Source of the DNA: Diabrotica undecimpunctata
Taxonomy: Eukaryota; Arthropoda; Insecta; Coleoptera; Chrysomelidae
Length of the DNA: 64,000 bases
Reading direction: 5' to 3'
Assembly (NCBI RefSeq): GCF_040954645.1
Contig: NC_092809.1
Location: 83,538,389-83,602,388, forward strand
Positions 9,569 to 19,599 of this stretch are shown here, piece after piece (position 1 is the first letter of the stretch; every line of letters begins with the position of its first letter). Under the pieces are notes generated by a model that saw only the letters and a program-made list of their open reading frames with translations, made no database searches and was not told the origin of the DNA. The position numbers and the translations under genes were made by a program.

Positions 9569-11524
9569 TTATTGAAAATTTGGTGATTGTGAATCTGTTG
9601 TGTATTGTGTGTCAAAGGGTTGTGATGGTGATGATGTGTTGAGTGTTTCAATTGGTGACTCTTGTTGACTGACGTCGGTGTATGATTGATGGTGACTTAG
9701 AAAATTCACTTGTCTTTTTTGGTTATTTCTATTTATATCTTCTAGACTTCTAGTGTTATGGTTTCGATTGTTTGTGTAGTTTTGATTTGACTGTTGTTGT
9801 GAATTGTTTGTCTGATTCTGTTGAATGGCACTGTTTGAAAATGCATGATTCATATTGCCATTGGAGTTAAAGTTTCTGTTGTTATTATTGTAATTATTTC
9901 TGTTAAAATTTCCGTTGTTTTGATTATTGTAATTACCGTTTTGATACCGTCCATTATTTCCATAGTTATTGTTGTTAGTTTGATTGTTACGATTATAGTT
10001 TTGGCGATTAAAGTTCTGATTATTTTGGTTGCGGTAGTTATTATTATTATTCCTAAAGTTCGAGTTATTATAGTTGTTGTTACCATTATTTTGTCTATAG
10101 TTATTGTTAAAATTACGATGATTATTGAAATTATTGTCGTTCTGATTATTGTTTCTGCTGTAGTTATTGCTCCCATTGAAGTTGTTATTATTATTATTAT
10201 TTGCTTGGTCATTGTTTTGATACATGGGGTTTCGTTGCTCATGCATCATCAAAAATTGGCACAGTTTGTCTATTTCTTTAAAGTTGTATAACATCATGAT
10301 ATCTTCCAATGTCCGATCAAAGTGTTGCACGATACAACCCACAATGTATTCTTCGTTAAAACCACAGTCTAAGTATTGAGCTGTGCTGTAAATTTGCATG
10401 GCGTACCGGTGGTATGACATGCTACGATTTGGGTTGTATTTGCCACTTAACAGCTCGTTTTTGATTGAACGCTGTTGTGCTTGACCCCAGAAATATTCAC
10501 TGAATTTGGTCGCAAAGTCTTCCAGATCCACCAACTCATTTTCTTTGTTCGAAAACCATAGTAACGCCTCATCCGTCATCTGGTTTCTGATGAATTCTTT
10601 AAAGTCTTCGAAATTTCTGTAAGATGCATATCTGTGCCTAAGGAATTTCATGAAAGGTACTGGATGCTGCTGTTTTATTCTTCCACTAAAATAGATTTTA
10701 CAATCTCTTTCGACCGTTTGTACAACCGGCCTTGCATCCAATTCCTTCTGTGTCACTTCTTTAAGAGACTCTTGTACTCTCCCAATTTCTTTCTCCATTA
10801 TCTCTTTGGTCTTATTCATATTTTCATCTATTTCATCTTCTTTTTTCTTCCACTGTTCATTAATGTCTCGTCGAAATATCTCTTCCTTCTGCTCAATATG
10901 ATGCTCCAGCTGTACTGCCAACACTCCCATTTGTTCGTCAATATCTTCGAACTTTTTTTGGTTATTTTGTTGTTCTAGCTTCAAATTTTGTTCCATTAAT
11001 TCAATCTTTTTATTTTGAGTTTCATTATTCTTTTCCAGCTGTGCCGATAACACTTCCATTTGTTCTTTGCACTGCTCTTCCATCTTGGCCATTTCTAGGG
11101 TTAACTCTTCTTTTACTTCTTCTATCTTCTTTCCCAACTTATCCTCAACCTGTTGTGCCATCTGTTGTATTTTGTCATCAAAATTTTGTGTTATTTCCCG
11201 TTTTATTTCTTTTTTTGTATCTTCAAGTTCTTTTGTCATATGTTGTTTATTTTCTTCTGCTTTCTGGTTTATATTTTGCTCAGTTTTTTTTATTTCCTGT
11301 AACAAAATTGCCATCATCTTGTGAAAGTCCAATTCATCCTTCTTTACGGGCTGAGCTTGGTCTCCACTTGCCATTTGCCTTTCCATTTGTGCTTCTTCTG
11401 GCTGTCTTTTCTCCTCCATTGTCTCCTGTACTTCTTCAGTCTCTTTAATTTGTTCTTCGGTTCTGTCTGTCACTTCCTGTTCTTCTTCTACGTTCTTATG
11501 TGATCTAGTCTTTCTTTTGTCCAT
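9569..11524 (-). CDS. gag: Gypsy-1 Gag: coiled coil, capsid, Asn-rich tail
   Basis: This 651-residue structural protein would form the cytoplasmic particle that packages element RNA. It starts at the ATG 11524-11522, the first in the leader after the primer-binding site. Residues 1-60 are charged; about 65-262 form a long Lys/Glu/Gln coiled coil. Residues 272-432 resemble a retrotransposon capsid, with HPVPFM at 287-292 and DEALLWF at 318-324. Residues 436-600 are dominated by Asn with interspersed Arg, Tyr and Phe. No CCHC zinc knuckle is present, so nucleic-acid binding may fall to this Arg/Asn-rich tail. The HPVPFM region recurs in the Gag of Gypsy-3, which makes the two elements relatives. 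The pol frame overlaps the end of gag. Confidence 0.93.
   Translation of the reverse strand: MDKRKTRSHKNVEEEQEVTDRTEEQIKETEEVQETMEEKRQPEEAQMERQMASGDQAQPVKKDELDFHKMMAILLQEIKKTEQNINQKAEENKQHMTKELEDTKKEIKREITQNFDDKIQQMAQQVEDKLGKKIEEVKEELTLEMAKMEEQCKEQMEVLSAQLEKNNETQNKKIELMEQNLKLEQQNNQKKFEDIDEQMGVLAVQLEHHIEQKEEIFRRDINEQWKKKEDEIDENMNKTKEIMEKEIGRVQESLKEVTQKELDARPVVQTVERDCKIYFSGRIKQQHPVPFMKFLRHRYASYRNFEDFKEFIRNQMTDEALLWFSNKENELVDLEDFATKFSEYFWGQAQQRSIKNELLSGKYNPNRSMSYHRYAMQIYSTAQYLDCGFNEEYIVGCIVQHFDRTLEDIMMLYNFKEIDKLCQFLMMHEQRNPMYQNNDQANNNNNNNFNGSNNYSRNNNQNDNNFNNHRNFNNNYRQNNGNNNYNNSNFRNNNNNYRNQNNQNFNRQNYNRNNQTNNNNYGNNGRYQNGNYNNQNNGNFNRNNYNNNNRNFNSNGNMNHAFSNSAIQQNQTNNSQQQSNQNYTNNRNHNTRSLEDINRNNQKRQVNFLSHHQSYTDVSQQESPIETLNTSSPSQPFDTQYTTDSQSPNFQ
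9575..9581 (-). promoter_or_regulatory. Candidate -1 ribosomal frameshift site (A AAT TTT)
   Basis: On the minus strand the gag frame reads CCA AAT TTT CAA TAA. The heptamer A AAT TTT fits the X XXY YYZ slip pattern and ends one codon before the gag stop at 9571-9569. After a -1 slip the frame is open with no stop into pol. No downstream stem or pseudoknot was worked out. Confidence 0.6.
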
Positions 11525-11680
11525 GTTTATTTTTATTTAATTTCAATTCACTCAATAAACTTATTATCTACACAAATTATACTCTTAACACCCTGTATAT
11601 TATGTTATTAAATGTTTAAGGTACACCACTGGTTAATACTTTGTTATAATGCACTACCTGTCACCGTCCAAATACACAGC

Positions 11681-11698
11681 CACACGTTGGGCTCGCCA
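11681..11698 (-). other. Gypsy-1 primer-binding site, tRNA-Lys-like with a 2-base insertion
   Basis: Four bases inside the 5' LTR the minus strand reads TGGCGAGCCCAACGTGTG. The complement of an insect tRNA-Lys 3' end, from memory, begins TGGCGCCCAACGTGGGGC. The match is good apart from an extra AG after TGGCG and one later mismatch. The first five bases pair with the universal CCA end plus two bases. Confidence 0.7.
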
Positions 11699-11701
11699 AA
11701 T

Positions 11702-14294
11702 TGTTATGATATGTGAATTCAATGCAAGAAAACTACAAGTTGCTCTTATTTACCGGCTAGCTTTATGAAGATGAAAATAAATTTTTTAAGTTGATTAATT
11801 TGTAATATTGTTAAATTTAGAAATGCTTTTAATAAAAATTATTGAACGCCTGAAAATCAAAAAAAATTTGACAAACATTTATTCTACTCACCTTGTATTC
11901 TCTAAATCTGTATTTTGAATTTAAATTTTTTTTTTTTTTACTTATTTGTCTTAGAACATGTAGACTCTTAACTCAAGCGAGTTCTGTGACCTGTACTGCT
12001 TGATAAAGCTATATAAAATTATATAAAGCAAAAATCACCACACAAGAAGTTTTATTTTTAATGTACTGTGCAATTATTCACAAGTGATCAATTAAATATT
12101 ACACAACGATATCTTGTATAATATATAAAAAAAATTATTTAAGATTCTTCCAATAAATAAGCCAATACTTAACCGTTTAATACTAATATGAATGGATTTA
12201 GATTTATGACGTAATACAATATTGAAGTAAGTATATGAAATTAGTGTTTTGTGAAGTTGCAACAAGAAATACTTGATCTAAGATCTAATACGTGTTTGTT
12301 TGTCAAAGTATTTATAACCTCACTTACTATCTTTTTAGAGCGAAAACAAAGGTTTATAATCCTTCAAATTTTTTTTAGTTTAACTGTTTTGTTTAATGAT
12401 TTTAGTAAGCAAAAGAAACGGTGAATTATATTTGGTTAATATTACAAAAGCGATAATAAAATTTTTGTGAACTTGACTTCAAATTATTTTGTTTTTTAAC
12501 ACAAAGATGATTTAGAATGATATAGGCTGTTTAAAAAAAAAAGGTAAGATTATTTCTAAAGAAATTTCAAAACTTGCGTTAAACTTTATTAAAGTTCACT
12601 TTCGTCTTTCAGATAATCCCTTCTCTAAAAATTTTATGGAAATCTTCAATAACAAAGATTGCATCTTTCAGTGACGTCTTCTAATGGATTAAGGCCGCAA
12701 AACTATCAGAATTATCTCTCCAATGGTTGAGAAATATTTATAAGTACCCAAAATGAATTTTAAATGATCTTCAGTCAAAATTAAACACCAAACGGTCTCT
12801 TTATTCAGCGAGAATTCAAATGAGTGGAAAAACTCACCTTTCTGGTAGCTGTGGACCTCTTTATGATGACTGCTAACTATTCCCTTATCGGAAAATATAC
12901 TGTTAATCTGCAGGCTTTGCTAAAATTTAATCAGAAACGATGGTTTCTTATCGGCAAGGTAATTTGAATATACTTTGTTATAATTCAGGACTTTTTTAAG
13001 GTTTTTTAAAATACTTTTGAAAAATTGTGACTGCTGAAAAAAATCAAAAATTTTCTGCCCCTTCGTAACTATTGATTTTCTATCTTTTATTTTTCATTGC
13101 TTACCAGATCTCCAAGCATTTTGACAATGTTTTTTAAGATCTGACAGGATTTTTGTATATTTTTGACATTTATGATTAAAATAAAAATATTTTAAATTTT
13201 CATAAATTGTTAAATCTTGAGAATTATATTGACTTTTGAAATGAATTGAAACAAATACTAGAGAATTTAAGCATTCTTTTGACATATAATTTCTACAACA
13301 AATGATAATTTAAATATTAAAATTTTTACTAACAAATTTGACATACACCAATTTTAACATGAATTAGTTGCTTTTATTTTGCTTTTATTTAATTTTAAAG
13401 CTATCTGAAAGCATTTTTGATATTGAATCACTGAGAATTGTCTTCAGATTACCTGTCCATTAAAGATTATATCATTCTGAACTCTTATTTATGAGATATA
13501 TCCTATTTCACCTCCTAACACGTTTTATTTTCCGAGCTCTATCCATGTTAACTGTATGTTTACTAACAAATTGAAACTTCTTACTTTGTGAATAAATGAC
13601 TTAAATATTTTATCTGTTTTAGGACTGTTGAAGATTCTATTGACTTGTATATATTAGAATTTGGATTATAATAAAAATTGTAATTAATTAATAAATACAA
13701 ATTTATGGTTTTTATTTCCACTCGATCCGAAGTGGTTTGATATTTGCTTTTTGTATCTTTATGTTGTGGCTATATTGGCTTATTCTGTAAGTATCTCTTA
13801 CATAAATAATATAATATATATATAACGAACAATAACTTAAGTTTAAATCATAATCAATTTCATGATCAACAATTGTTTTTGGTTTAATTTTTTTTTATAT
13901 ATTTTTTTTTAATTGAAAAGTGTTTATCAACCAACTATAACTCAGTGGCTATAATAACTCACGTATTAAAAGAATCTTATTTCTATTATGCTAAATTTGT
14001 TTATAATAAACCAACTGGTTTTAATTATAATAATAATAAAATTATTTTGAAAACATTAATTAAATCTGGTGATACAATATAGTCCTTATTGGTTTGTTAC
14101 ATGTCTGTGAATTCTGCTTATTTTTGCTTTTAGTTTCTTTCTTATTATTGAATCTAGTTTCAACTATTAAATTAACAACAATAATACAATTGTTTGAGTT
14201 AAATATATATGTGGTATATTCAATATTGTCATTTTGTTTTATGTTCATACTATTCAAAAAAAAAAAACTGTTTAGGAGCTTTAATTTCATAACA
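11702..14294 (-). repeat. Gypsy-1 5' LTR (2593 bp)
   Basis: This direct copy of 2982-5574 has the same length. The two differences I see are one base fewer in the T run near 11925-11938 and one more in the A run near 14258-14269. It should hold the promoter and polyadenylation signals, but I could not place a convincing TATA box in such AT-rich sequence. Confidence 0.95.
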
Positions 14295-14304
14295 ATATAT
14301 ATGT

Positions 14305-14375
<71 letters not shown>
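14295..14375. repeat. (TA)n microsatellite, right flank of Gypsy-1
   Basis: About 40 TA units with GTATAC interruptions near 14302-14309. It is probably the other half of the array at 2918-2981 that Gypsy-1 split. Confidence 0.92.
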
Positions 14376-14377
<2 letters not shown>

Positions 14378-14634
14378 TAAAAGTAAAAAGTAATGGCATG
14401 TCTCGCAATACAGAAAACCAAAAATGGTATATCGATGGAAGGCAACCGTATATACGTATTTCTGACTATTGGTCGTCTTCAGTACGGTGCAGCCAAGTTA
14501 GAAAAGGAGCATATTAACTTGGGAAAGGATCACTACAGGAGCAATGCAACCAATTTGTGGCATTAGAGTTAGAAGACCCTTATGGTTTCCAGGGCAACAG
14601 GGCAACTTTTATTATTCACTCGCATTATCCTTTT

Positions 14635-14636
<2 letters not shown>
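14376..14636. other. Unassigned 260-bp segment between two TA arrays
   Basis: This segment is less AT-rich than its surroundings. I found no second copy in the window and no open frame with a recognisable product. The 81- and 65-codon frames that cross it read into the TA array as Tyr-Ile repeats and are not genes. Confidence 0.4.

Positions 14637-14709
<73 letters not shown>
14637..14709. repeat. (TA)n microsatellite, left border of 6.3-kb repeat copy A
   Basis: About 36 TA units that directly abut the CATCCCACTATCG terminus of copy A. Copy B has a TA array in the same place, so the array may belong to the repeat or mark its target. Confidence 0.93.
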
Positions 14710-14713
<4 letters not shown>

Positions 14714-15889
14714 CCACTATCGTTTTAAGCTCTTTTCACGTTGCAGTCATTTAGCATCACCAAGAAATGCTATCATTTTCTATTTATAAGTCGTGTATGT
14801 TCGTTTAGTGCACCTTTGTAGGCTTGGCACCGTTGTCGGTTTTTCAATAATCCGATTTTTTTATAAATTAAATTTTTTACATCAAACCATCATTTTAACA
14901 TTGGGAGGTAAAATTACTGTATTTGGTATCATTTTAAAGCCAATAGATGTTGCCAGTGTTAATACTTAAATAATATTTGAAAACATAAAAATATCGATCG
15001 GTTTTGGGTCAAGTTCAAATGAAGACATTGCCGACTACCTGCCGACCGGCTGGGGTCAACCAACTAGTTTTTATATATCAACGTTCAGTTGTTATATTTA
15101 TTCAATTTAGATATTTTTTCCCAGAGAGTTGTGTAGAGGAATATTTTACATATTTCAATTTCCAAGCTGTTTAATCGAAGCTATCAGTGAATAGTTTAAG
15201 ATAAATATTAGATTTTTATGGGATTAGGTCAAAAATATTGGTTGTGATTGGGATGAGAATCACATTATTAATTATTTAATGTTTAACATTTTGATTTCAA
15301 TTCAGGAAATCGTTCTCAAAAAACGTTTTTTGTACAAAATGTGTATACACATTTTTACATAATTTGTACAATAAACAAGGTTAAATATTGGAAATCGTAT
15401 CGTTAAATATTAGTTAATTAAAAATGTAATTTTCATCTCAATATCGACCAATAATTGTGGCATAATCACATAAAAAAAATAATATTTGACTTTGACCATG
15501 CCATAAGAAAGTAGTTAACGGAACCTCGCTAAATAGTTTTAAAAAATCTTACAGAAATTTAAATTCTAAATAGTATGAGGGGTAGCCGACGAAAAATTCG
15601 TAAAGACGTACAGTTGATTTTGCTTTGTTTTCTTAAACAATCTTAAAAGGCAAAATAAAAAATTTTGCTTATAAAACGTTTTGTATACATTCTAAAGAAA
15701 AATAATTTAAATAAAAGTTGTAGACCATAAAAAGTTTTCTATGTAGAGAAATACCAAATTTAAATACATAAATAATTGAGATAATTCCAAAAAACCATAA
15801 ACTCTAAGATATTATATGTTTGTAGTAATTTATAAATATTAATAACTTTGTTTTGTGACTAACGACAGATAATATAGCTACTTGAAATC

Positions 15890-16147
15890 ATGGCAATTGA
15901 TGAGTTATTAAAGTGTGCTAAATATCAAGCAGATCAAAAAATATTTTACAATTTATTTAATTTGTTTATCACAGAAAGCAATTATTTAAACAACTGTACT
16001 TGTCCAAACTCGTATGACTATAAGTATTTTGTAACTTGCAGTCGATTCTTTGCGCTTTCAGTTTTAGGGTATATTAAAAAAACTTTTAACATATTATTAA
16101 ATTTTTTATTAAAAACCAGTTTGAATAGGAGACTTTTTAGTTTTTAG
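15890..16147 (+). other. Conserved short open frame in repeat copy A, unknown
   Basis: An 85-codon frame beginning MAIDELLKCAKYQADQKIFY. Copy B (51182) keeps the first 41 codons with only three differences (two residue changes visible at ITESN versus MTESD), then the two copies diverge through a small indel after NCTCPNS. No family is recognised and there are no obvious domains. It could be a captured exon, a remnant of the element's own protein, or chance in a young repeat. Confidence 0.3.
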
Positions 16148-16189
16148 ACCACTTAACGTTTTTTTAGTTTCTTTGACAAGTGAGGATTC

Positions 16190-16540
16190 GGTTATTTCTT
16201 CATATGGGCTATGAACAATTGTCTAGTCAAGTCAACACTATTATAGTTACCTATATTTTTCCAGTAGTCATGCAGACGGTTCATTTTAATTGTCCCCATA
16301 TGGAACATAAGCTCGAGAAAAGTCTTAAATTCTGTTTGTGTTGTCTCTTTCCAAAACGCAATCCTCGATTTTTCTGAACGACTTTGTGCAAGTATTTTGT
16401 CAGTCACTTCCACCATTCATTTAATCCACATCGTCCTCGCCCGATGCTTCTAACAATGATTGTAATTCAGCAGTGGTCAATCTACGTTTATGTTCACATC
16501 TACCTTTTTTAGATGTCGAAGGCATATTATTTACATCCAT
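16190..16540 (-). pseudogene. piggyBac transposase N-terminal piece (in copy A)
   Basis: It starts at the ATG 16540-16538 with MDVNNMPSTSKKGRCEHKRR, then a stretch ending in SGEDDVD and a stop. A continuation reads FKTFLELMFHMGTIKMNRLH followed by DYW, a hallmark of the N-terminal half of piggyBac proteins. It breaks off near 16190, before the catalytic region. The piece lies downstream, on the same strand, of the C-terminal piece at 17480-16697, which is the reverse of normal order. Copy B has the same arrangement. Confidence 0.75.
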
Positions 16541-16696
16541 TTCTTTATAAATACTATAACTCACTTTTACGGAGGTAATTAACAATAAAAACGTTCTACT
16601 GGAAACTATCAACTTACGACTTCCAATACTATAAGGCCACTTGAGCCACAATACGTTTTTACTCAATAATAGTTCCTGTATAAGTAAAATTGTTTT

Positions 16697-17480
16697 TTAA
16701 TGTGCTTCATTGAAGCACACTAGATATATTTCAGTTTTGCCATCACATTCTTCAGAGTATGTTTTAGCTTTTTTAACTTTTCTATCGGCCTTTCTACTAG
16801 TCATGCTTCTTCTTAAAACTTTATAACATCTTGTACACTTTCTTCTCTTTGTATTATCTACATCGCTTTGCCTTAGATGGTATTTTTGGGTGTAACTGGT
16901 CATGAGGGTTACAACATTTCTTTATTTGTAAATGCCTTCGCGAACTCCAGTCTGAACTCAAGGATAGGTTGTCGCTTTTTTTACGTTTTCTATTATTTAG
17001 CAACTAAGCATTGACTACTGCGGTATTAAATATTAATTCCATTGCCACTTTCCGGTACCACTTCAGAATTTTGCGTATTGGGCTTTGGTAAGAAGCCACT
17101 TGATCACTAAAATCAACACTCTTTTTCACCAAGTTATAATCGAGAATAATTTGTGGTTTTATTTGATTAAACCAAGATACAACTATTATGTTTAAATGTT
17201 GCAAGGATTAAAACTGGTCTTTTGTCGACCCATTTTATCACTCGTAAAATCAATAATGGGGATAAATTTCATCGAGAGTAACTGGTTGCAACTTTTTTAA
17301 TCGAGATTTTAGTTTTACATGTTTTTAGAGTAAAACATCTGCACATGAATAATTCGTTTCTTGAACAATGATTTCAATTCATCGACCAATATTCTAAAAT
17401 AAGATGTTATTACGTCGTCCAGAATATTATAAACTGGTTCTCTTTCATAAAGGATTGGAAATATGGTTTACACTCTATAT
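16697..17480 (-). pseudogene. piggyBac transposase C-terminal piece (in copy A)
   Basis: On the minus strand a motif WVDKRPVLILAT (near 17240) is followed after breaks by ILDYNLVKKSVDFSDQVASY and KWYRKVAMELIFNTAVVNA (17204-17004). This is the conserved block with the last catalytic Asp residues (KKSVDFSDQ). The tail at 16903-16697 carries CTRCYKVL...CDGK...LVCF, a reduced cysteine-rich C-terminal finger, and ends with NEAH and a stop. Stops and frameshifts separate the blocks, so it is not functional. Confidence 0.8.
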
Positions 17481-18359
17481 TTAGAAAAATCTTTTACTGC
17501 AACTCTTGTTTGACCTAAACTAAATTAATACACAAAACAAATTAATCTATTTTTTTTATAGAAATGCAGATTCCTGTCGGATTTTTATCAGTGCGGCATG
17601 AGTCACTGGTGTCTCGTATATCCGGACCTCTTATCGCATTACAAACATAATTCTTAATTAGCAGTGCGGTACAAGATACATTTATGTCGTATAATCTGAA
17701 AGCCGTAATAAGACCATAAGACCGTATGTTATAAATAAATATATTCCTAAAAGAATTATCTTGAAACATGAAATAAATACACTAAAAAAGTGCAATATTA
17801 AGTGTTATTTAAAAAATGGTATGCCATTCACGACGGGCGTACAGTTAAAAACAAAAGTTTTCAGTGTTCTATTGCTTTATTATTATCTGGTATTCTGAAA
17901 ATGTTGACATTTTTTCCTGGTCTGATCTTCCTCAACTAACGTCATCTTTCTTAATTTGTGGGTTGTGTTGTTCAGGTCTCTTTAAGTGTTTTTGTTGGTA
18001 TCCATACTGAATGATCTTCTTTAGACAATGTACTAATGTAGTGTTCAAATGTGGCATTGCGTGCGTCATGTAGCGCTGATCTTAATTATCTGATTAGTCG
18101 ATTATATTTGTGTTCGTCATTAAGATTTCGGCTTCTTGGTCATCTAACTCTTGCTCTTCATTTTTCGACTATTAGTTGTATAATATAATTCGGAGTGTTA
18201 CTTGTGTTGTCTTGATTTGGAATTGTTAATCGTGTAGCTCCATATGAAATAGTAAAAGATGAAAACGGCAGCATATTCATGCATAAAAAAAGGAAACGCG
18301 ATAAAGATATCTGAAACAACTGTTTTATGTTATAAAAGATTAAATAGTCCGAAATTGCC

Positions 18360-18600
18360 AGGTGAACAGGGTACTATAAAGAGGAAGTAGAATTAGCTAT
18401 GAAACAGCTTAAATGGGGAAAATAAGTAAGCTTAGACCAAATACCAGCAGGAATTATTCAACTGGGGAAAAAATTAAACGGATAACAATATTCACTCCAT
18501 TTACAAAAAAGGGGGTGACCCGCAAAAATTTTAAGAACTTCTTTAATAGCCTCCAGTCAACAATTGCCTAATTATGTTTAAAAAACGTACGGAGTGCACT
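18360..18600 (+). pseudogene. LINE reverse-transcriptase scrap (in copy A)
   Basis: Plus-strand pieces resemble EEVELAMKQLKWGK and LDQIPAGIIQL, the start of a non-LTR RT domain (K.GK..G.D.IPAE pattern). They are followed by KILRTSLIASSQQLPNYV. Stops interrupt it. Copy B has the same scrap at 53480-53700, so it was inside the repeat before the repeat multiplied. Confidence 0.6.
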
Positions 18601-19059
18601 GTATATACTAACCCGAACCGTCAACATACTTTTTGTTGCAGTTATGTATTACGATCAACTTAAAGGTTATGCACGACTCCCCTTGCATAGGTACACAGGC
18701 ATGCACCCGTGCGGGAGAAAAAAGATTTGTCATAACGTTACATTATGTCACATTTTAACGTTGAATATTTTATGGTCCCCTTTGGATTATAAAACGAATG
18801 ATCGACTTTTTCTCGCACAGATCCCGCCTATGTAACTTTACAAAGCGAGTCGTTTGCTGGGTATTAAAGAAACGTCTATGGCCATCATATAATTTGACGC
18901 TATTTCACGTTCTACGACGCATTCCACGTTTGACACACTGTCTTGTTTAGTTTTCTGTCATTTTATTTGTTAAATCCTATCTCATTCTTGTCACAGCGTC
19001 AAGGAGCAGTAAATGTGTGCAGTGAACGGGAGGAATATGTTTAACAGTGAACGTTGGAG

Positions 19060-19440
19060 ATTTTTCGAGTCTTTCATATTTTCTTCTTTGAGTGCCTCTC
19101 CTATCGGAGATTAGATATCATTAGGGCGATTCTAATTTTATTTACTGCTGTTTTGAATAATTCACTCATCACTAACTCATCAGGTGGCCAAAGTGTTTAA
19201 GTTTTCTCTTTTTTATATTCAGTATAACTTCTGGATCGTTATGTATTCTACGTATTACCCCTTCATTTGTAATTTTATCCACTCAACTTATTTTTAGTAT
19301 ACGGCAGTAGCACCACATCTCAAAGCTTTCAAGATTTGTAACATTCTTCTGTTTAAGAGTCCATGCCTCAACACCGTAAAGCTAAGTACTGAATACATAC
19401 TAAGTAGTTAACTAAAAGTGGACGTATGCAAAGAGATGTA
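19060..19440 (-). pseudogene. LINE ORF2 C-terminal tail, decayed (in copy A)
   Basis: This is the counterpart of 54614-54190 in copy B, where the reading is clearer. Copy A shows the same FEMWCYRRILKI-type block and the following stretch, with extra stops and a deletion of part of the GRR.MSWMRNLREWFG segment. The tail region of non-LTR polymerases carries these motifs. Confidence 0.65.
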
Positions 19441-19599
19441 TGACGTAATCGTATGGTATTCGCTAAATCTTGTCACGTAATATGCCACATACCTCTGTGC
19501 GTAAATTCGTTTTATTGCTGCCAGTTTAAGGTGTTATTAGATGCAGCCATGTTGAATTTCTCTCCACTATCGTATTATCTTCGTTAAATCCTATCATTT

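Larger units (their letters stand above)
2982..14294 (-). mobile_element. Gypsy-1: complete Gypsy-class LTR retrotransposon, 11.3 kb
   Basis: The element has two 2593-bp LTRs, each TG...CA (on the plus strand TGTTATGATATGTG... to ...TTTCATAACA). It has a primer-binding site at 11681-11698, Gag at 11524-9569 and Pol at 9485-6405, with the order protease, RT, RNase H, integrase that defines Gypsy/Metaviridae. The target duplication is ATAT (2978-2981 and 14295-14298). Both large frames are open and the LTRs differ, as far as I can see, only by two single-base homopolymer changes. It therefore looks young and possibly autonomous. The very long LTRs recall Woot, Ulysses and Osvaldo; membership of that group is a guess. 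Confidence 0.95.

Noticed and set aside
9845..10291. 148- and 130-codon frames opposite or beside the Asn-rich part of Gypsy-1 gag
   Set aside because: They are produced by the repetitive AAT/AAC codons read in other frames; composition is Ile/Val or Thr/Ile only.
13094..13285. Identical 63-codon frames at 4375-4566 and 13094-13285
   Set aside because: They are the same place in the two identical LTRs, so conservation reflects LTR identity, not coding selection.
14376..14636. A tRNA gene near GGTGCAGCCAAG
   Set aside because: No A and B box pair at proper spacing and no cloverleaf could be drawn.
18644..18835. 63-codon frame with a counterpart at 53736-53939 in copy B
   Set aside because: The two copies differ by frameshifts at the start and have no family match; it is more likely non-coding sequence of a young repeat.
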